The translations under genes and the position numbers were made by a program. A model generated the notes under the pieces. It saw only the letters and a program-made list of their open reading frames with translations. It did not search any database and was not told the DNA's origin. A stretch of 64,000 nt of DNA from a virus: positions 17,255-81,254 of IMG/VR virus record IMGVR_UViG_3300042898_002941; one strand, written 5' to 3'. Shown piece after piece: positions 58,890-64,000 of this stretch. Within the stretch, counting starts at the first letter, position 1; each line of letters begins with the position of its first letter.

Positions 58890-59017
58890 ATTGTTCCTTT
58901 TAATGTAATATTTAACAAATAATTTGTCTATCCAATAATTATACACAAGATTACCAACACTACGTGTGCGTGTACGCACATGTTTTGACACGAAATGTTA
59001 GAAATTTGTCCAAAAGA

Positions 59018-59037
59018 AAAGCACCCGAAGGTGCTTT
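59018..59037 (-). terminator. intrinsic terminator of the tmRNA coding segment
   Basis: AAAGCACC and GGTGCTTT pair around a UUCG-type loop (C-G closed on the - strand), followed by TCTTTT. It ends the tmRNA unit. Confidence 0.85.
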
Positions 59038-59270
59038 CTGTTATTTTCTGTTACGAGGTATAACTACCCTAAGCAGTGTTTAGACTGCTAAAGATTCCTT
59101 GGCTGTACGAGCTGAGAACTTGACGTTCTTACCACTTACAGTTACGGTTGTATTTGCTTTTGCATTTACTTTTTTTGCTTCTACAACCGGGTTACCCCTG
59201 TCCTACGGCTTCTGCATTGCCGAGCTGTCCACTAATTTACTTGTTGCCCTGTCGAATCTAGGTCAGGCCC
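59038..59270 (-). ncRNA. ssrA: tmRNA, 5' (tag-coding) segment of a permuted gene
   Basis: The segment starts GGGCCTGACCTAGATTCGAC, which has the acceptor and D-like half of the tRNA-like domain; GGGCCTG pairs with the CAGGTCC of the acceptor segment upstream (one G-U). The tag frame begins with a GCA at about base 93, preceded by UAG as in E. coli. The frame runs AKKVNAKANTTV and on to TAKESLAV (32 codons), then TAA, then a TTAGCAG-TAA-CTGCTTA hairpin as in bacterial tmRNA. Terminator at 59018. Confidence 0.85.
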
Positions 59271-59357
59271 ATCAAAAAGACTTTTTATAATCCAAAACAT
59301 ATAGTTGACTACAACTAAGATGCCCCACATATAAACCCAATGCCAATTCTCAAACAT
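59232..59357 (-). CDS. 41-residue membrane-protein ORF inside the tmRNA intervening segment
   Basis: An ORF (MFENWHWVYMWGILVVV, then NYMFWIIKSLFDG) with AAAGGA five bases before its ATG and one clear membrane span. It starts in the segment between the tmRNA halves and ends inside the tag-coding piece, sharing 39 bases with it. I have not seen this arrangement described. Confidence 0.55.
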   Translation of the reverse strand: MFENWHWVYMWGILVVVNYMFWIIKSLFDGPDLDSTGQQVN

Positions 59358-59368
59358 AAAAATCCTTT
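59271..59368 (-). other. intervening segment of the permuted tmRNA
   Basis: 98 bases link the CCA end of the acceptor piece (59369) to the 5' G of the coding piece (59270). In permuted tmRNA genes such a loop is cut out during processing. Here it contains the start of a membrane-protein ORF. Confidence 0.75.
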
Positions 59369-59480
59369 TGGTGGACCTGGGGGGATTCGCACCCCCGTCC
59401 AGAACACTTTTCTCTTTGCTTCATACAGCAATAACTTGTATTTAATCAATCTACGCTTTTGTAAATTCAATTTTTATTTG
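59369..59480 (-). ncRNA. ssrA: tmRNA, 3' (acceptor) segment of a permuted gene
   Basis: It ends GGACGGGGG-TGCGAAT-CCCCCCAGGTCC-A-CCA, the T arm and acceptor of the tRNA-like domain, with CCA encoded. It lies upstream of the 5' piece in the - transcript, so the order is reversed relative to ordinary ssrA. The upstream boundary is not precise. A 41-base stretch (59396-59436) is repeated at 60266-60306. Confidence 0.8.
59396..59436 (-). repeat. direct repeat, copy 1 (tmRNA acceptor piece)
   Basis: 41 bases inside the acceptor piece, 40 of them identical to 60266-60306. The only difference is one base near the T arm. Confidence 0.9.
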
Positions 59481-59486
59481 TAAGAG

Positions 59487-60230
59487 TTATCCTGTTAAAA
59501 CTTCACACCCATTTTTGGTAACAAGAATAGTATGTTCATATTGAGCACTATATCCACCATCACGGGTTATAGCGGTCCAACCATCTTCTAATAGTTTTAC
59601 TTTGTGTCCTCGCTCATTTATCATTGGTTCTATAGTGAATATCATTCCTTCTTTCATTAATGAAGAATCGTTATTTTTGTAGTGTAAGATTTGAGGGACA
59701 GTATGGAATTCTTTACCAATACCATGTCCACAAAAATCTCTCACAACACTAAAGCCTGCATTAGAAGCCGTTTCTTCTATAACTTTACCTATTTTGTTAA
59801 AGGGAACACCGTCCTTTACAATCTTTATCGCATTTTCTAAACAGTCGTATGTTGTTTTACACAAGAATTTGTGCCGAGGATGAACTTCACCAATCATAAA
59901 CATTTTACTAGTATCACCAAAAAAATAAGACCCATCTATCAACTTTTTTACGGTTACATCTATGTTTAAGATATCTCCGTTCTTTAATGGTGTATTGTTT
60001 GGTATGCCATGGCAGACTACATTATTTACGCTGGCGCAGATTGATTTTGGAAACCCTTCATAGTTTAATTGGGCACTTTCTGCATTGAGAACATTTATAG
60101 TATAATTCTCACACAAATCATTAAGAGAGTTAGTAGTTACCCCTGCTACAACAAATGCTGAAATGTAATCCAATAATTGTTTTGCTAGATTACATACCAA
60201 ACGCATATTGCTTATATCTTGGTTAGTCAA
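59487..60230 (-). CDS. map: methionine aminopeptidase, type I
   Basis: A 247-residue protein. Metal ligands are visible in order: NIDVTV (Asp), GDTSKMF (Asp), GHGIGKEFHTVP (His), TIEPM (Glu) and QYEHT (Glu). The start is TTG with AAAGG six bases upstream. It removes the initiator Met from proteins. It lies between two copies of the tmRNA acceptor sequence, so it may have been inserted there. Confidence 0.92.
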   Translation of the reverse strand: MTNQDISNMRLVCNLAKQLLDYISAFVVAGVTTNSLNDLCENYTINVLNAESAQLNYEGFPKSICASVNNVVCHGIPNNTPLKNGDILNIDVTVKKLIDGSYFFGDTSKMFMIGEVHPRHKFLCKTTYDCLENAIKIVKDGVPFNKIGKVIEETASNAGFSVVRDFCGHGIGKEFHTVPQILHYKNNDSSLMKEGMIFTIEPMINERGHKVKLLEDGWTAITRDGGYSAQYEHTILVTKNGCEVLTG

Positions 60231-60265
60231 TTAGTACCTTTCTTATTTGTGCGAAGTCGAACCCT

Positions 60266-60306
60266 CGTCCGGAACACTTTTCTCTTTGCTTCATACAGCA
60301 ATAACT
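60266..60306 (-). repeat. direct repeat, copy 2 (truncated tmRNA acceptor remnant)
   Basis: 41 bases, 40 identical to 59396-59436. Downstream it keeps a T-loop-like GGGTTCGACTT but has no acceptor 3' strand or CCA, so it is a truncated copy. It lies just upstream of map. Confidence 0.85.
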
Positions 60307-60311
60307 CTTAC

Positions 60312-60827
60312 TTATTCATTATCCCATTCTTTTGGAATCCACTCCAGTTGAAATAGGTCTGCACGTATTTCGTCTGTGACTGTTCCTTCTGGCACATATC
60401 CTTTGTCGCCGTTACCCAATCCTTCACCAATGCCACTGCAATACCAATCAATATAGTCACCTTGTTCGCGCATGTCAGCCACGATACCCCCTGCATGTCT
60501 CCAACTGGCACTCCAGCGTTGATCCTTGATCAATGGCCATACTTTGTTCTTTACAAACTGCATGTTGCACATGGCCGCATATAGATTCTGTGCGTAGTTG
60601 TCATTGGCCTTAACCTTGTCGCAAATCCATTTGGTACTACGGAGATCGTACTCCATGTTGTCTTTTTGCCACGCTGGATCTACAAGATTCTTTTCATCTT
60701 GCTCACGCCAAGATTCGTACATTTTAATATAGTCGGGATTAGGCTCCTCGTCCTTTTCCTCGCAACGTTTAATATATCCTTCTTTTTGAAAGGTATTGCG
60801 CTCTGGACTTGATGATATTTTGCTCAT
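60312..60827 (-). CDS. conserved phage protein, possibly leaderless
   Basis: A 171-residue acidic protein (MSKISSSPERNTFQKEGYI, then KRCEEKDEEPNPDY, W-rich middle). No family recognised. The ATG begins five bases after a TATAAT box and no ribosome site is seen, as for the gene at 46134. Function unknown. Confidence 0.6.
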   Translation of the reverse strand: MSKISSSPERNTFQKEGYIKRCEEKDEEPNPDYIKMYESWREQDEKNLVDPAWQKDNMEYDLRSTKWICDKVKANDNYAQNLYAAMCNMQFVKNKVWPLIKDQRWSASWRHAGGIVADMREQGDYIDWYCSGIGEGLGNGDKGYVPEGTVTDEIRADLFQLEWIPKEWDNE

Positions 60828-60832
60828 AATGT

Positions 60833-60861
60833 ATTATATAGTATTGCTCAACTTGAGTCAA
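60833..60861 (-). promoter_or_regulatory. sigma70-type promoter directly on an ATG
   Basis: TTGACT (60861-60856), 17 bases, TATAAT (60838-60833) on the - strand. The -35 contains the TGA stop of the upstream gene. It may also drive map and the tmRNA, since no other clear promoter was found for them. Confidence 0.85.
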
Positions 60862-61223
60862 CTGTAATTGCTTAAAAACTTATCTAAGTCACCATAAAGA
60901 TTTATCAGCATAGCTTCTTTACTGCCAAACATCACAAGATCCACTGGTATTTTTTTCTTTCCTACAATATAGTAAGGCATTTGCAATTTGCGATCCAATG
61001 CCAACACATGTGTCATTGTGATGCGAAAAGGTTCAAGAGAATAATGATGATGTTCAAGATTCAAATGTTCACAAAATATTTCATAGCCACGATCGGTCAG
61101 TCGTAGTCCGCCAGCACTACGGAGATTGGCCCACCATGTGGCATGGGCATCATCTACAGTGATGCCCAGATGTTTGGGCAGCTCGGCTACCAGTGTTTCA
61201 GTGAGTAGACGTTTATCACGCAC
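60858..61223 (-). CDS. conserved phage protein
   Basis: A 121-residue protein (LLTETLVAELPKHLGITVDD, then WWANLRSAGGLRLTDRGY). As I recall, this pattern is widespread in T4-like marine phages without a known role. Mixed helix and strand (LVMFGSKEAMLINLYGDL). The stop overlaps a promoter. Confidence 0.65.
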   Translation of the reverse strand: MRDKRLLTETLVAELPKHLGITVDDAHATWWANLRSAGGLRLTDRGYEIFCEHLNLEHHHYSLEPFRITMTHVLALDRKLQMPYYIVGKKKIPVDLVMFGSKEAMLINLYGDLDKFLSNYS

Positions 61224-61224
61224 A

Positions 61225-61512
61225 TCAAGGATATACCTGGGGGCCTTCTTTTAACAACACCACAGTGAACTTGTCAGTTTTAAATTGTGTGTTGAGTTTC
61301 TTGGCAAGATTTTTTGCGTGACCCGGATTGGAGAATGATACTTTTTTATATTTGGGGCCAGGATACTGAACCAAAAGATTAGAAGTTTTGAGATTGATAG
61401 GTCGGGTGTCATAGAACACAGCCCACACACCTTCGCTGGCCAACACCTGCTCACTTTTATAAGTGGTCCGATTTGTTTGCTCTATGATAACATTGGGCTT
61501 GGGTCTGCTCAT
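61225..61512 (-). CDS. conserved phage protein
   Basis: A 95-residue basic protein (MSRPKPNVIIEQTNRTTYKS, then LLVQYPGPKYKKVSF). The ATG at 61512 has AGGAG eight bases before it. No catalytic motif; a nucleic-acid-binding or virion role is possible. Confidence 0.6.
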   Translation of the reverse strand: MSRPKPNVIIEQTNRTTYKSEQVLASEGVWAVFYDTRPINLKTSNLLVQYPGPKYKKVSFSNPGHAKNLAKKLNTQFKTDKFTVVLLKEGPQVYP

Positions 61513-61554
61513 CAATAAACTCCTACATTTATTTATCTCAAAATATATGCAGTT

Positions 61555-61752
61555 TTAGAATTTACCACCAGTGATTTGCACTTCAATAACGTCATCCTGA
61601 GGCGCATTTGCATGGTCAGTTTGCAAGGCAAGCAGCAACTTTGTTATATCAGCATGCAAATCTTTAGCATCTCGCATGCTCATTAAGAAATCTTTACTTC
61701 CTCGAGCATCAAACCCTTGCAGTTTTTCAACAAATCGTTGTATATGTATCAT
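61555..61752 (-). CDS. small phage protein
   Basis: A 65-residue helical protein (LQGFDARGSKDFLMSMRDA, then DLHADITKLLLALQ). Its start overlaps the BI-1 family gene stop by one base. Function unknown. Confidence 0.55.
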   Translation of the reverse strand: MIHIQRFVEKLQGFDARGSKDFLMSMRDAKDLHADITKLLLALQTDHANAPQDDVIEVQITGGKF

Positions 61753-62447
61753 TATTTTCTATCGCCAAAAAGTTGCAACAGATTGATAAACAAGTTGATA
61801 AAGTCCATATAAAGAGTTAGTGCTCCACGAATCTCTGCTGAATTGCTAGTCTCTACACTAATTTCCTCACGGATCTTCTGTGTGTCGTATGCTGTCAAAC
61901 CAAGGAAGATAATGATGGCTAGGGCGGAGATCACCATCTGCATCACGGTGCTGCCAATAAAGATATTAACGATACTGGCAATGCAGATGGCGATCAAACC
62001 TACAATCATAAACTTGCCCAGGCTGTCTAGGCTCTGTTTGGTAAAGTAACCATACCCGCTCATGACACCAAACAAGATGGCCGCACCCATAAAGGCACTG
62101 ACAATTGATCCCATGGTAAACACCGCAAAGATCATTGCAAAACTCAAGCCCATCAAGGCCGCAAAACCATGTAGGCAAAGTTGTGCCATTTGTTTAGTAG
62201 GGCTTGCGTTTAGTAAAATAGTAACTACAAAAATTGCCACCAATGGAGCAAAGATCACAATCCACTTTAGTACGCCTGTAAAAAAGAATTGTAGCAACTC
62301 TGGACTAGTGCCCACAAAATAACTTACAAACATCGACACAACCACTGCAAGACTCATGTGTCCGTAAACACGACCCATTGCTGAATTAATTTCTTCTGCT
62401 GAACGATAATTTAAAATACCGTTATTTGTATAATTTGCACCAAACAT
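61752..62447 (-). CDS. BI-1/YccA family membrane protein
   Basis: A 231-residue protein with about seven membrane spans (LAVVVSMFVSYFVGTS through to AIIIFLGLTAYDTQKIR). The AYDTQKIREE end and LYMDFINLFINLLQLFG are family hallmarks. AAAGGAG precedes the ATG. The family modulates membrane proteases or ion leakage; in phages the role is not known. Confidence 0.8.
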   Translation of the reverse strand: MFGANYTNNGILNYRSAEEINSAMGRVYGHMSLAVVVSMFVSYFVGTSPELLQFFFTGVLKWIVIFAPLVAIFVVTILLNASPTKQMAQLCLHGFAALMGLSFAMIFAVFTMGSIVSAFMGAAILFGVMSGYGYFTKQSLDSLGKFMIVGLIAICIASIVNIFIGSTVMQMVISALAIIIFLGLTAYDTQKIREEISVETSNSAEIRGALTLYMDFINLFINLLQLFGDRK

Positions 62448-62448
62448 T

Positions 62449-62820
62449 TTATTCTCCTTTAATAAATGGTTTAAGATCTGGCGGAACCCAACCAGAAGGT
62501 TTCAAAACTTTGCCATCTTCACGTCGACGAACCTTGCCTGTGACACGATCAATCTTAGCAAAGTTAGTGCTCATGACTTCTTTCCATGCACTTTCACCGT
62601 CGGCACCCATACTGTGTATAGCACCAATTGTGACAACTAAAATATCAACAAGTGCATCCAGTTGCTCTACCCGATTGCCTTGTGTGATTGCAGTATTTAA
62701 TTCGGAAAATTCTTCAGCTATGAGATCGTAATACAGCCGATATTGTTGTTCATTGAGCTGGTCAACTGTTTGTTCACAGGCCCTCATAAATTTTTCTTGA
62801 TCTCTAAATAGATTGGTCAT
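62449..62820 (-). CDS. MazG-like nucleotide pyrophosphohydrolase
   Basis: A 123-residue protein from the ATG at 62820. EEFSELNTAITQGNRVEQLD supplies the E-x-x-E and D-x-x-D metal residues of all-alpha NTP-PPases, and DRVTGKVRRREDGKVLKP is the usual tail. It may hydrolyse NTPs or related nucleotides and alter the host stringent response. Confidence 0.7.
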   Translation of the reverse strand: MTNLFRDQEKFMRACEQTVDQLNEQQYRLYYDLIAEEFSELNTAITQGNRVEQLDALVDILVVTIGAIHSMGADGESAWKEVMSTNFAKIDRVTGKVRRREDGKVLKPSGWVPPDLKPFIKGE

Positions 62821-63250
62821 CGGCCAAGTCCTTGGTATAAAATGGTCCACGATACGGGTATCGTTCCAGTACAATCAGTTTTGGATCTTGTACAGTTTTC
62901 CACGCACGGCCTTTCTTGACTGAGTACCACCCGGCAGCAAACCAACTCTTACTTTTGGTTGTTTTTGTATAAATCGGTAATCGATGGCGAACATCCCATA
63001 CAGGATTATGCACACGGCCTTGAGCAGGATAACCGTGCACTAAACTTATGTTTTCTTTGATTTTTGGCAATGATGATTCAAATTTAATTTTAAAACGATC
63101 TTCCACCATGCTGATAGTTTTGTATTGTGCAATCTGATTATTGATACGCACTTGGTACCCGTCATCGCATGCTTCAACGTTTCCTACTTTGTGGTTGTCT
63201 TGTTGCACAATCCAAAATTCATTTTCAATCACTGGTTTTGCTACTAGCAT
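62804..63250 (-). CDS. conserved phage protein
   Basis: A 148-residue protein using the ATG at 63250, with AAGGGG upstream; an earlier ATG would overlap the RNase H gene more. It has beta-rich N-terminal and basic C-terminal parts (KTTKSKSWFAAGWYSVKK). Function unknown; conserved next to the nuclease in related phages as I recall. Confidence 0.55.
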   Translation of the reverse strand: MLVAKPVIENEFWIVQQDNHKVGNVEACDDGYQVRINNQIAQYKTISMVEDRFKIKFESSLPKIKENISLVHGYPAQGRVHNPVWDVRHRLPIYTKTTKSKSWFAAGWYSVKKGRAWKTVQDPKLIVLERYPYRGPFYTKDLADDQSI

Positions 63251-64000
63251 GTTCAAGTACCCCTTTATAAGTTTCATTTAACCATCGTCCAAATTGATCA
63301 GCTGACTCGCTGCATTTGTTCAATTCATATCGGCCGCAAAATTGCATAAATCTAACACCAACTTGACCTATGTCTCGATGTGATATTTGTTCACAAATAG
63401 CAGTATCAACTTCTGCTTTGATAGCATCAGGTTGGGCTGTCAGATCAATCAGTGTGCGATTACGCTCATAATCATCTAACACCCGGTGTTCTACACCGTC
63501 AGGATCGGCCCAACGTTGCAGCATCATGTTGTTCCACGCATATCCTTGACGATCTCTGTCCTCAAAGGCATCGCGGAGACCAACTTTATTCTTTGTCCCT
63601 TTTTCACGAACTCCAGGATACGCACTGAATACATTGTCTGAGCTATCTCCACGCATGCACTTCTCGAACAACAACCAGGCCGGATCTGGACAGGCTTTTG
63701 CTTGTTTAGTTTTTTTATCAATGACAGGTCGACCCTTGGCATCAAAGATTCCTTCTAGAGTGATCAATTCGTCTGTTATTCCGTTGTACTGCTTAACTGT
63801 GGGACTAACCAACTGCACAAAATCTGTGTCACTTGAAATGATAATGTGTTCATCAGCAGGGTGTAGTGCAATCCAACGAGCAATAATATCGTCTGCTTCT
63901 GCTTGGGCATGACGAATAACGCTACAATTGGTACGAGTAGACAGGTATTTAGTCAGCTCATCATACCCTTCCCAGAACATTTTATCTTCTTCTTGTTCTG
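63225..64000 (-). CDS. rnh: T4 RNase H-type 5' nuclease, N-terminus outside window
   Basis: The frame is open to the window edge, so the gene is 5' truncated. Visible features are FEN/5'-nuclease motifs: AEADDIIARWIALH, IIISSDTDFVQLV and MRGDSSDNVFSAYPGV with the acidic metal cluster and helix-hairpin-helix-like region. It removes RNA primers and flaps on the lagging strand. Function in DNA replication is well known for T4 Rnh. Confidence 0.85.
   Translation of the reverse strand, partial: EQEEDKMFWEGYDELTKYLSTRTNCSVIRHAQAEADDIIARWIALHPADEHIIISSDTDFVQLVSPTVKQYNGITDELITLEGIFDAKGRPVIDKKTKQAKACPDPAWLLFEKCMRGDSSDNVFSAYPGVREKGTKNKVGLRDAFEDRDRQGYAWNNMMLQRWADPDGVEHRVLDDYERNRTLIDLTAQPDAIKAEVDTAICEQISHRDIGQVGVRFMQFCGRYELNKCSESADQFGRWLNETYKGVLEHASSKTSD

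Noticed and set aside
59099-59290. A 63-codon + strand ORF in the tmRNA region
   Set aside because: It is antisense to the tmRNA tag segment and stems from its structure.
60308-60511. A 67-codon - strand ORF inside the 171-residue gene
   Set aside because: It is a frame shadow of 60312-60827 with no independent start signal.

Overview
The window looks like part of a large tailed-phage genome (T4-like myovirus style, probably a big or jumbo genome) that infects a Gram-negative bacterium. The phage call rests on tail or virion genes at the left edge, ThyX, a T4 RNase H-type 5' nuclease, many ATGA-coupled overlapping genes, 17 tRNA genes, tiny genes with their own promoters, and no ribosomal or central-metabolism genes. 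A Gram-negative host is inferred from the ADP-heptose pathway and from a secreted periplasmic-binding-type protein. No integrase, transposase, CRISPR array or rRNA was seen.

Layout. 1-5.3 kb: virion/tail genes on +, ending in a strong UUCG terminator. 5.4-26.2 kb: one long, tightly coupled + strand accessory cluster. It holds GT-A and GT10-like glycosyltransferases, sugar-nucleotide enzymes (two SDR epimerase/dehydratases, a heptose-kinase-like GHMP kinase, GDP-fucose-synthase-like protein), SGNH-like proteins, five radical SAM proteins whose auxiliary cysteine domain is N-terminal, a secreted TctC/Bug-like binding protein and a NodU/CmcH carbamoyltransferase. 26.2-35.8 kb: mostly - strand continuation (amidinotransferase, more glycosyltransferase-like and SGNH proteins, DegT aminotransferase, epimerase, thyX). 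35.8-46.9 kb: - strand phage core and early-type genes (MoxR AAA+ ATPase and VWA metalloprotease-like partner, small proteins ending in F-x-L-(K/R)-W-S, metallophosphoesterase, RNase H-like protein). Many of these have textbook sigma70 promoters embedded in the 3' end of the upstream gene. 46.9-52.4 kb: two tRNA blocks, an RNA polymerase omega-like gene, and an ADP-heptose module (HldD, HAD, cupin, and HldE split into two genes). 52.4-58.9 kb: a secreted D,D-carboxypeptidase, two more glycosyltransferase-like proteins, an asparagine synthase and a DUF4214 protein. 59.0-60.3 kb: a circularly permuted tmRNA locus with a methionine aminopeptidase gene. 60.3-64.0 kb: conserved small phage genes, a BI-1 family membrane protein, a MazG-like protein and the T4-type RNase H.

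How the parts fit. The 5-35 kb and 47-58 kb sugar and transferase genes look like a phage-encoded programme for building and decorating a glycan, on the virion or on the host envelope; this is inference. The tRNAs, tmRNA, fMet tRNA and omega-like protein suggest remodelling of host translation and transcription.

The most unusual content is RNA. (1) The permuted ssrA has a predicted 32-residue tag ending in Leu-Ala-Val, a small membrane-protein ORF in its intervening segment, and a 41-bp direct repeat of its acceptor piece flanking the map gene. (2) A family of long hairpins between tRNAs and in a leader shares a sequence-conserved helix whose wobble pairs fit only the - strand transcript.
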